NCBI GenBank assembly: GCA_963840975.1
Contig: CAWJBC010000003.1
Coordinates: forward strand, 62,001 to 126,000
Reading direction: 5' to 3'
Length of the DNA: 64,000 nucleotides
Source of the DNA: JAADJA01 sp963840975
GTDB taxonomy: Bacteria > Bacteroidota > Bacteroidia > Bacteroidales > JAADJA01
The notes under the pieces are model-generated. The model was not told where the DNA came from. It ran no database searches and saw only the letters and a program-made list of their open reading frames with translations. This document shows, piece by piece, positions 57,168 through 64,000 of this stretch (the stretch's first letter is position 1; each line of letters opens with the position of its first letter). The translations under genes and the position numbers were made by a program.

Positions 57168-59555
57168 ATGAAAAAGATCAAATATATTTTATTGTTCAGC
57201 CTGGTTCTGACCGGATTCATTGTCCGGTCGCAAACCATCCAAATGCGCATTCCTGCACTGACGTCCGTTGTCGGAAATTCGATTGATGTTCCTGTTTATG
57301 TTGACAATTCGTTGACAGGCTTAAATGTGGTGTCTTTCCAATTGAGGATAACTTACACCAGCGCTTATTTAAGCTATACTTCAACAATCATAGCCGGTAC
57401 GATGGTTTCCGGCTGGGGAAATCCAACAGTTAATAGTTCAACACCCGGAACGTTAATATTTGCCCATGCAGGAACAACACCCTTAACAGGGACCGGAATT
57501 TTGTTTTACATACGCTTTCAATCCATAGCTTCCGGTACAGCTTCCGTTGCGTTTAATGGCGGAACCGCATCCAATTTCTTCAATGAAGGGATACCGGTGA
57601 TGACCTTTGTAAATGGAAGTATAACAATAAACCCTGCTCCTTTTATTACGGTTTCACCCAATACTGCTTTGCTTTCAGTTGGTGAAACCCAGCAGTTTAC
57701 TGTAAGCGGGGGAGCAGCGCCCTACACCTGGAGCGTAACCAATCCGGCTGTGGCAACCATCAGTACAACGGGATTATTGACGGCAACAGCTGCCGGTTTT
57801 ACCAGGGTGAACGTTCAGGATAACGGAGGAATCATTGACCAAACCGACAGTGACATTGAGATAAGGGCAATGAAACTTACTTTGCCAACCACCAGTGCGC
57901 TGCAGGGAACTATGGTTGAAATTCCAATAACCACAACAGCGCTTAACGGTTTGGGTATTATTGGCGGGAATATCAAAATATCCTTCAATCAGAACATCCT
58001 TACCCCAGTCGGATACAATACAACAGGAACCCTTCTCAGCGGATATTCAAATATTGTTTTGAATACCAGTGTGCCGGGTAGTGTGACGATGGCTTTTGCA
58101 GGAACCACCGCCCTCACAGGATCCGGAACATTGGTTTATCTGCAATTCAATGTGTCATCTTTAAACACCGGAGGCTCATCCCTGAATTTTACTGAAGCTA
58201 TATTCAACGAAACCATTTTGGCAAAAACCGTGAATGGTTATTTCTCTACCATTAATTTTTCAACCATCACTGTAACGCCGAATACAGCAACGCTGGTTTA
58301 TCCTGCTACACAACAGTTTACAGCCTCGGGAGGAATAGCTCCATATTCATGGACTTCTTCGGACAATACCGTTGCAACAATCAATGCAACAGGATTACTG
58401 ACGGTCCTGAAAAGCGGTGTGATACAGGTAACCGCCACCGATAATGTGGGCGCTACCGGGTCGAGCGGGAGCATTACGGTTTATGATACATGGGTAACAA
58501 TACCAGCCTCAACTGCGCAGGTAAACACTACTTATGATTTACCGGTAATGATGTCGAACCTTCCACCCGGACAATCGGTGTTTTCAATTCAAGGAACCAT
58601 AAGTTATAAAATTCCTGAATTGACTGCGATTGATATTGTCACCACCGGAACCATGTCGAATGGTTGGAGTGCAGTCAAAATTGTTTCGGGTAATCAAATC
58701 ACATTTGCCCTGGCAGGAACCACCAGTTTCAATAGTGCAGGCGTTATGTTTAAAATTCAGTTTCAGTTAAACCCCGACCTGACACCCGGAGAAGTGGCTT
58801 ACGTTAACATCAACAACATCATGCTGAATGAGGGGATTCCGCTGCCGAGAACAGCAAATGGCAGCATCACAGGCGCTACCGGCATTGTTCTGAATCTGAA
58901 TGCCTACCTCGAAGGTCCTTTTAACGGAACCAACATGAATACGAATCTTAATTCCGGCAGTTTGCTTCCGCTGGCGCAACCTTACAACATGGCTCCCTGG
59001 AGTTACACAGGTACGGAGAGCGTTGCAGTCATCCCGAATGCAAACGTTGTAGATTGGGTATTGGTTGAACTCAGGGATGCGGTAAGTGCCGCTTCAGCAA
59101 CTGTCGGGACGCGTATAGCGCGGCAGGCTGGGTTCGTCCTTAACGATGGTTCAATAACAGCAATGGACGGAGTGAGCGACCTGATCTTCAATGTCACGAT
59201 TACCAATAATCTTTTTGCCATTGTTTGGCATAAGAACCATCTGGGCATCATGTCGGCAACGGCGCTTACACTGGTAGGAGGAATTTATTCGTATGACTAT
59301 ACAACCGGTATTGGAAAAGTGTATGGCGGAGGCAATGGGCATAAACAGCTTGTTGTTGGTAAATGGGGAATGTATTCAGGTGATGGTGATGCCAGCAATA
59401 CAATCAATAACACCGACAAAACAGCAGTCTGGACATCCAATGTTGGGAAAAAAGGCTATCTGAATGCTGACTTCAACCGAAACGGACAGGTGAACAACCC
59501 CGATAAGAATGACTACTGGCTACCGAATTTGAATAAGGTTTGTCAGGTACCATAG
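57168..59555 (+). CDS. Scaffoldin-like protein: three cohesin-like domains plus recurrent C-terminal module
   Basis: A 795-residue secreted protein. Signal peptide 1-21 (ends FIVRSQ). Cohesin-like domain 1 at about 24-155 (GNSIDVPVYVDNSLTGLNVV, FYIRFQSIASG), a BIG2-like Ig domain (about 160-233), cohesin-like 2 at about 235-360 (GTMVEIPITTTALNGLGII, LVYLQFNVSSL), a second BIG2-like domain (about 366-438), cohesin-like 3 at about 442-568 (VNTTYDLPVMMSNLPPGQSV, MFKIQFQLNPDLTPGEV). The recurrent module starts at about 574 (YLEGPFNGTNMNTNLN, VDWVLVELRDA, AIVWHKNHLGIMSA, GDGDASNTINNTDKT, terminus CQVP). The cohesin assignment rests on fold-typical patterns read by eye. Cohesins bind dockerins in cellulosomes; here the likely partners are the dockerin-like tails of the other secreted proteins in the window. 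Confidence 0.87.
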   Translation: MKKIKYILLFSLVLTGFIVRSQTIQMRIPALTSVVGNSIDVPVYVDNSLTGLNVVSFQLRITYTSAYLSYTSTIIAGTMVSGWGNPTVNSSTPGTLIFAHAGTTPLTGTGILFYIRFQSIASGTASVAFNGGTASNFFNEGIPVMTFVNGSITINPAPFITVSPNTALLSVGETQQFTVSGGAAPYTWSVTNPAVATISTTGLLTATAAGFTRVNVQDNGGIIDQTDSDIEIRAMKLTLPTTSALQGTMVEIPITTTALNGLGIIGGNIKISFNQNILTPVGYNTTGTLLSGYSNIVLNTSVPGSVTMAFAGTTALTGSGTLVYLQFNVSSLNTGGSSLNFTEAIFNETILAKTVNGYFSTINFSTITVTPNTATLVYPATQQFTASGGIAPYSWTSSDNTVATINATGLLTVLKSGVIQVTATDNVGATGSSGSITVYDTWVTIPASTAQVNTTYDLPVMMSNLPPGQSVFSIQGTISYKIPELTAIDIVTTGTMSNGWSAVKIVSGNQITFALAGTTSFNSAGVMFKIQFQLNPDLTPGEVAYVNINNIMLNEGIPLPRTANGSITGATGIVLNLNAYLEGPFNGTNMNTNLNSGSLLPLAQPYNMAPWSYTGTESVAVIPNANVVDWVLVELRDAVSAASATVGTRIARQAGFVLNDGSITAMDGVSDLIFNVTITNNLFAIVWHKNHLGIMSATALTLVGGIYSYDYTTGIGKVYGGGNGHKQLVVGKWGMYSGDGDASNTINNTDKTAVWTSNVGKKGYLNADFNRNGQVNNPDKNDYWLPNLNKVCQVP

Positions 59556-59593
59556 TCAACCAATCTTTATGGATTGCTAAATCTGAAAATTTA

Positions 59594-59632
59594 AACCGGC
59601 TTTTCAACATTGAAAGGCTGGTTTTATTTTTT
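59594..59632 (+). terminator. Rho-independent terminator
   Basis: AACCGGCTTTTCAA (59594-59607) pairs imperfectly with TTGAAAGGCTGGTT (59610-59623) followed by TTATTTTTT. It lies about 40 bp after the three-cohesin-like gene. Confidence 0.7.
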
Positions 59633-59655
59633 ATTGAAGCTATATCATTTCAGCC

Positions 59656-59949
59656 CTGCTCTTTCGGATTTTAGGGAATGCCAGCAGCGCAGGCTAATCC
59701 GAAAGCAAGTAAATAAGGATTTGAAATCCTCGGAACATTCACGTCCGGATTATCTAATACTCATGCTTTCACACAAATCTGGACGAGCAGTCATTCCTTG
59801 CTCTTTCGGACTCCCTGCTCTTTCGGATTTTAGGGAATGCCAGCAACGCAGGCTAATCCGAAAGCAAGTAAATCAGGATTTGAAATCCTCGGAACATTCA
59901 CGTCCGGATTATCTAACACTCATGCTTTCACACAAATCCGGACGAGCAC
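59656..59949 (+). repeat. Palindromic repeat cluster upstream of the ATPase gene
   Basis: Two full copies (59657-59708 and 59816-59867) and one partial copy (about 59799-59812) of a 52-nt repeat whose ends are the inverted sequences CTTTCGGATT and AATCCGAAAG. A larger unit of about 135 bp, including the GGATTTGAAATCC palindrome, is directly repeated with a 159-bp period. A plus-strand open frame across it (59610-60002) just translates the repeat twice and is not called as a gene. Confidence 0.9.
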
Positions 59950-60027
59950 AAATATACCATTATTTGAAATCATTGAAATATTCACTTCCGGATTGCTTTT
60001 AATAAAATTAATTTGCAAAACATTTTT

Positions 60028-60066
60028 GTATAAAACAATTTTGTATTATACAAATATGTTTTATAC
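60028..60066 (+). promoter_or_regulatory. Nested palindrome, probable operator of the ATPase gene
   Basis: Perfect arms GTATAAAACA (60028-60037) and TGTTTTATAC (60057-60066) enclose a second palindrome TTGTATTATACAA (60041-60053). The whole structure overlaps the -33 and -7 elements of the adjacent promoter, so a bound dimeric repressor would block transcription. Confidence 0.55.
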
Positions 60067-60071
60067 ATTTG
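60039..60071 (+). promoter_or_regulatory. Bacteroidota promoter of the ATPase gene
   Basis: TTTTG (60039-60043), 20 nt, TACATTTG (60064-60071), a full consensus match. The predicted start near 60078 leaves a leader of only about 10 nt before the ATG at 60088. Confidence 0.7.
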
Positions 60072-60087
60072 CGACAAAATATAAACG

Positions 60088-61227
60088 ATGGAAGCACCAT
60101 TTATTTTCGGCAAATTAGCTGAAGGGAAAAATTTCATTAACCGGGATAAGGACCTGGAAAATCTTAAACTCAATTTTAAAAGCAGGATCAATACCATACT
60201 CATATCGCCCCGGCGATGGGGAAAATCCTCATTGGTCAACCAGGCTGCAGAGCAGCTTAAAACCGAATCTCCGGAACTGCATTTCTGTTTTATTGATCTG
60301 TTCAACATTCGAAGTGAGGAAGAGTTTTATGAAGACTTTGCAACCAAACTAATCAAGGTAACTTCGACCAAATGGGAAGAATGGATTAAAAATGGAAAAA
60401 AGTTCTTTTCGAGCCTGATCCCGCGGTTTAACATGGGTTTGGATCCGATTCATGATTTCAAAATTACCTTCGACTGGAAAGAACTGAAAAAATCGCAGGA
60501 AGAAATATTGGAATTACCAAAGCGTATTTCAACCGCAAAAAAAATAAGGATAGTAGTTTGTATTGATGAATTTCAAAATATTACCCATTTTGACCAATCG
60601 TTGGCTTTTCAAAAAAAGTTGAGATCAATTTGGCAAAAACATCAGGAGGTTGCTTATTGTTTGTATGGCAGTAAAAGACACATGCTGGCTGAAATTTTTG
60701 AAAATAAATCCATGCCGTTTTACAAATTCGGGGAAACCCGGTTTCTGAACAAAATTCCTGAGCCGTATTGGATTGAATATATCATGCAGCAGTTTTCTGC
60801 AACCGGAAAGTCCCTTACAAAAGATTTATCAAAGCAAATAGCAGCCCTCATGGAGAATCATCCTTATTTCGTCCAGTTGTTTGCCAAAAATGTTTGGCAG
60901 AACACCCAAAAGAAGTGCAGTGCAGAAATAATTACATTTACCCTTCATGAATTGCTGATTCAAAACACACTCATGTTTCAACGGGAACTGGACAACCTCA
61001 CCAACAAACAAATCAATTTCTTGAAAGCCCTGGCGGAAGGTGTAACAAAATTTTCTTCAAAAGAAACCTTAACTACTTACGACCTTGGATCACAGGGAAA
61101 TATCACCCGTATTAAATCTTCACTTGAGAACAGCGAAATCATTGACCTGTGGGGAGACAAAATTGAATTTATTGACCCTCTTTTCAGGTTATGGTTTATT
61201 GAAATTTATCTGGGTAATAAAAAATAG
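60088..61227 (+). CDS. AAA-type ATPase of the archaeal-ATPase-like family
   Basis: A 379-residue cytoplasmic ATPase. The N-terminus PFIFGKLAEGKNFINRD is the conserved entry motif of Bacteroidota and archaeal predicted ATPases (PF01637-like). Walker A is SPRRWGKSSL (40-49, Lys46); Walker B is IVVCIDEFQNI with Asp160/Glu161; the sensor region includes CLYGSKRHMLAEIF. A C-terminal winged-helix-like domain (about 290-379) has NLTNKQINFLKALAEG and ITRIKSSLENSEII. It is monocistronic, with a palindromic operator and a 52-nt repeat family on both sides. STAND/MNS-like ATPases of this sort are often associated with mobile or defence loci, but the biochemical role of this clade is unknown. Confidence 0.85.
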   Translation: MEAPFIFGKLAEGKNFINRDKDLENLKLNFKSRINTILISPRRWGKSSLVNQAAEQLKTESPELHFCFIDLFNIRSEEEFYEDFATKLIKVTSTKWEEWIKNGKKFFSSLIPRFNMGLDPIHDFKITFDWKELKKSQEEILELPKRISTAKKIRIVVCIDEFQNITHFDQSLAFQKKLRSIWQKHQEVAYCLYGSKRHMLAEIFENKSMPFYKFGETRFLNKIPEPYWIEYIMQQFSATGKSLTKDLSKQIAALMENHPYFVQLFAKNVWQNTQKKCSAEIITFTLHELLIQNTLMFQRELDNLTNKQINFLKALAEGVTKFSSKETLTTYDLGSQGNITRIKSSLENSEIIDLWGDKIEFIDPLFRLWFIEIYLGNKK

Positions 61228-61253
61228 CAATTTCAAACAATGGCTATATCCTC

Positions 61254-61685
61254 TGCTCTTTCGAATCTTGGGGATTGCTTGCAGCACCGGCTAATCCGAA
61301 AGCCAATACAAAAGGATTTGAAATCCCTAAAACAGTCACGTCAGGATTTCTTCACACGCGCACAACGCTGCTCTTTCGGATTTTAGGGATTGCTGTTAGC
61401 GCAGGCTAATCCGAAAGCAAATACCTCTGCTCTTTCGGATTTTAGGGATGGCTTGCAGCGCAGGCTAATCCGAAAGCAAGTAATCCTGGATTTGAAATCC
61501 TTGAAACCCTGCTCTTTCGGATTTTAGGGAATGCCAGCAACGCAGGCTAATCCGAAAGCAAATATACCTGGATTTGAAATCCTTGAAACATTCACGTCAG
61601 GGTTTCTTCACACACGCACAACCGCATAAACGCTGCTCTTTCGGATTTTAGGGATGGCCATTAGCGTCTGCTAATCCGAAAGCAA
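61254..61685 (+). repeat. Palindromic repeat cluster downstream of the ATPase gene
   Basis: Five copies of the 52-nt repeat, at 61254-61304, 61369-61420, 61428-61479, 61510-61562 and 61634-61685. Each begins TGCTCTTTCG and ends CTAATCCGAAAGC, with a variable middle. Spacers share GGATTTGAAATCC and TCACGTCAGG. Start-to-start distances (115, 59, 82, 124) are irregular. No gene lies in 61228-61806. Confidence 0.92.
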
Positions 61686-61806
61686 ATACCCTGGGGTTAA
61701 ATCCTTGAAATATTCGGATTCCTCAAAACATGCCCAACATGACTAAGAAACAAAACCCCTAAAACTGAGTATAACGACAGACCTCTTCGCGAATAATATC
61801 CAAATC

Positions 61807-61839
61807 AAAAAGCCCCGAAATTGTATAACGGGGCTTTTT
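61807..61839. terminator. Bidirectional terminator
   Basis: AAAAAGCCCCG (61807-61817) and CGGGGCTTTTT (61829-61839) form a perfect 11-bp stem with A and T tracts on both sides. It serves the minus-strand Omp28-like gene ending at 61869 and any plus-strand read-through. Confidence 0.9.
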
Positions 61840-61868
61840 GAATTATCTTCCTGCTGAAAGTTGTTATT

Positions 61869-63977
61869 TTAGTTCACTATCAACTTTTTAATCTCACTAT
61901 TTTTATCACCACTGATCAATTGATACAGATAAGTTCCGGAGTTTAAGCCTGAAAGATCTAATTCCAACTGACTGCTTCCAACCGGTACATTTTGTTCCAT
62001 CACAGTTTTGCCATTAATATCGAGTAGCTGAAAGACTGCATCTGATTCCATTTCCTCAATTGTAATGTAAGTCAAGCCCTGTGCAGGATTCGGAAAGTTT
62101 TGTCCCAACTTCAAATCCTTCATGATATTGTTAAACTCAACAGATGAAATGACTCCATCGAACCAATCCCTGGTAACAGCAATAATTTGATTTTTTACAT
62201 CTGCATCTCCTATCATTTCAAGACCAATCCCAAAATATATCATTTTATAGTTACCATTGTCAGCTTTCACTACCGCAGCTTTTGTTTGGGCCGCATCATA
62301 ATAGAATACATTTACGGCTCCGTCAAGTGCAGATATAACTTCAGGATACATATTGCCACCAAAAACATCCACTACCGCAGATTGAGGAATGGCGCCATAA
62401 ATATCATCATCCTCATTTGCTCTCAACTGGTTATTTGTGGAGCTTCCATCGTCAATATAATCAGAAAATAGATAGTCTTCATAAAAAACCGTTGCTTCGG
62501 GTGAGCCATGAGATCCTGCGGCTCCGCTCATAAAATCCCAGCCAATATCCTGACCACCGATTAAAAAGTTACCCCCATTATCCATAAAGGTTTCGGCAGC
62601 AGCAATTTGATCAAGGGTCAAGGCAGGAAATGTCCATGAAACATTATAGTAAACATTGTTTACATCACCAAAAACATCGGCATTCATTCCACTAACAAAA
62701 AGATCAGCCGGGGCGGCAGTATAACTGGTGCATCCCGATGCTTCAAGTCCGTCAGTATAAACATGTTCAAACTCGACGGCTTCCGGGCCGCTCGTTCCGG
62801 TAACAACCATGTCGGTAATTCCTGAAATCAATGAGAATTTGCAACTTTTAACTGGAGCGTTTGGGTTCGATTCTGATTCCATTTTCATGGTATACTGTGC
62901 AAGTCTGCCAGTACTTCCGGGAGTTATTTCAATGATTATGTTTACAGGCGTATCTTCTATCAAGGCTATGGTTGTTGTTCCTGAATATGTATTTCCGTCA
63001 ATTGTAAAAACGGCATTCCAATCTGCTGGAGCATTTTCGGATTCGAGAGTAAAAATAAAGTTTTCAGTTCCAACTAAATTACTCCTGGTTTCAAGATTGA
63101 AGCTGGTTGTTTCGCCCGATGTTCCGGCACTAATATTAAAATCGTCCGTAACAAGTACATTTCCGATAAATAAATTTGTACCGTCAATAGCTGAAACAAC
63201 ATCACCCGAAAGAATTTCCTGATGCGTTTCTGTAACATATACTGCAATATCGCAATCTTCGATAACAACGGGGATGTTATTGAAGTTTTCAGGGACTGTA
63301 TAAGTATATGTTCTTTCAATAAATGATCCGGCTGTTGTTGGTGTAACTTCTTCGCCCCACTGACCGGTAATCAAATCCCTTAACATGTGCATGTGTTCGT
63401 AGTTATTGCCAGCACCGCCGCCGGTCTGTGGACCGAATATATGGCTTTGAATAAGGGCTACATTAATGAAGTTTGACGACTGCACGGCATCAGAAGTATA
63501 AAATAGTTCAACGTGAATTGTTAATTCATGTGTTACATTGTCATACTCTGTTTCTATCCCAACATTTACCGGCGAAGTTTCCTGCATAATGGCATTTGCC
63601 GAAGAAGTCCAGTCACCTCGTCCCATACCGGTTGAACTACCAATAAATACATGACGGTTTACGGTTCCACTGGGATATCCGGTAAGGTTGGTTTGGTTTG
63701 CCAGGGCATCGCCCCATGGTGTCCGGTAATCAGGTTCTCCGGTTCCGGGAACTGCAAATGATCCCTGATGAACGGCAATAATTACTGCACGTCCCGGATT
63801 GTTTTCCAATAATGCCGCTGCAATTGCATGCCCATCGGGGCAATAGGTACAATGAATGCCGGTATATTCTTCCAAAACTGCATTTTTTAGCTGTGGATCA
63901 GTGGATACAAGTGTCTGGGAATTAACCCCGCTCAATGCCAACAACATCAGGATTGATAGAAAGATTTTCAGTTTCAT
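61869..63977 (-). CDS. Omp28-like secreted protein with GATase-like domain and T9SS sorting domain
   Basis: A 702-residue secreted protein. Signal peptide 1-20 (ends VNSQ). An Omp28-type thioredoxin-like domain (about 28-260) carries EEYTGIHCTYCPDGHAIA, with Cys43 and Cys46 as a CxxC pair. A beta-sandwich follows (about 270-385). A Rossmann-like class I amidotransferase/ThuA-like segment (about 390-605; IAAAETFMDNGGNFLIGGQD, then GNYKMIYFGIGLEMI) lacks a clear nucleophile. The type A T9SS sorting domain is at about 620-702 (LGQNFPNPAQGLTYITIEEM, terminus IKKLIVN). Omp28 proteins are outer-membrane or surface lipoprotein-like components of unclear function; the CxxC pair suggests redox or disulfide chemistry. 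Its promoter lies beyond the window edge. Confidence 0.9.
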   Translation of the reverse strand: MKLKIFLSILMLLALSGVNSQTLVSTDPQLKNAVLEEYTGIHCTYCPDGHAIAAALLENNPGRAVIIAVHQGSFAVPGTGEPDYRTPWGDALANQTNLTGYPSGTVNRHVFIGSSTGMGRGDWTSSANAIMQETSPVNVGIETEYDNVTHELTIHVELFYTSDAVQSSNFINVALIQSHIFGPQTGGGAGNNYEHMHMLRDLITGQWGEEVTPTTAGSFIERTYTYTVPENFNNIPVVIEDCDIAVYVTETHQEILSGDVVSAIDGTNLFIGNVLVTDDFNISAGTSGETTSFNLETRSNLVGTENFIFTLESENAPADWNAVFTIDGNTYSGTTTIALIEDTPVNIIIEITPGSTGRLAQYTMKMESESNPNAPVKSCKFSLISGITDMVVTGTSGPEAVEFEHVYTDGLEASGCTSYTAAPADLFVSGMNADVFGDVNNVYYNVSWTFPALTLDQIAAAETFMDNGGNFLIGGQDIGWDFMSGAAGSHGSPEATVFYEDYLFSDYIDDGSSTNNQLRANEDDDIYGAIPQSAVVDVFGGNMYPEVISALDGAVNVFYYDAAQTKAAVVKADNGNYKMIYFGIGLEMIGDADVKNQIIAVTRDWFDGVISSVEFNNIMKDLKLGQNFPNPAQGLTYITIEEMESDAVFQLLDINGKTVMEQNVPVGSSQLELDLSGLNSGTYLYQLISGDKNSEIKKLIVN

Positions 63978-64000
63978 TTTTTCAAAATTTTAAAGTGATT

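Noticed and set aside
59610..60118. Two overlapping open frames before the ATPase gene
   Set aside because: They translate the 159-bp direct repeat twice and run into the ATPase promoter; no start signal or family resemblance.
59656..61685. CRISPR-like array
   Set aside because: Spacing between repeats is irregular (59 to 159 bp within clusters), the repeat is palindromic and variable in the middle, spacers themselves resemble each other, and no cas genes are present.

Overview
The window comes from a Bacteroidota chromosome, most likely an uncultured Bacteroidales-like lineage. Evidence: low GC; initiation regions without clear Shine-Dalgarno sequences, some with TTG starts; promoters of the Bacteroidota type (TTTG or TTG, about 20 nt, TAnnTTTG); type IX secretion (T9SS) C-terminal sorting domains; Reg_prop and TPR-AraC signalling proteins; and very large secreted mosaics built from BNR, FN3, PKD, LamG, cleaved-adhesin and beta-helix modules. 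No rRNA, tRNA, CRISPR array or intact transposase was seen.

Layout. 0-2.2 kb: a small zinc-ribbon membrane protein and a short secreted protein. 2.2-6.2 kb: a LytS-type sensor kinase with its LytTR regulator. 6.3-15.6 kb: two large secreted mosaics. 15.7-17.8 kb: a TPR-AraC membrane regulator. 18.1-26.6 kb: a giant beta-helix gene containing four near-identical 723-bp tandem units and broken by three single-base insertions. 26.9-29.4 kb: a C10 cysteine peptidase, followed by a decayed domain remnant. 30.1-33.1 kb: a TPR hybrid kinase-AraC regulator. 33.1-34.8 kb: palindromic repeats and a broken Bro-N gene. 35.1-35.9 kb: a voltage-gated potassium channel. 36.1-42.7 kb: an apparent operon of two tail-fibre-like proteins, a BNR protein and a small secreted protein. 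42.9-51.2 kb (minus strand): a second giant adhesin gene split by a frameshift. 51.6-59.6 kb: a beta-helix protein carrying dockerin and cohesin-like modules and a three-cohesin-like protein. 59.6-61.7 kb: an AAA-type ATPase gene flanked by clusters of a 52-nt palindromic repeat. 61.9-64.0 kb: an Omp28-like T9SS protein.

How it fits together. Seven secreted proteins share one C-terminal module of about 220 residues that ends in two dockerin-like calcium loops and a terminal QVPE-like peptide. None of the seven has a recognisable T9SS sorting domain, whereas three other secreted proteins here do. One of the seven also carries three cohesin-like domains, and a neighbouring protein has a canonical-looking dockerin plus a cohesin-like domain. 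My main inference is a cohesin/dockerin-like scaffold for extracellular adhesins in a Bacteroidota, or a sorting/anchoring module that replaces the T9SS signal. The domain similarities are read by eye; binding and secretion are untested.
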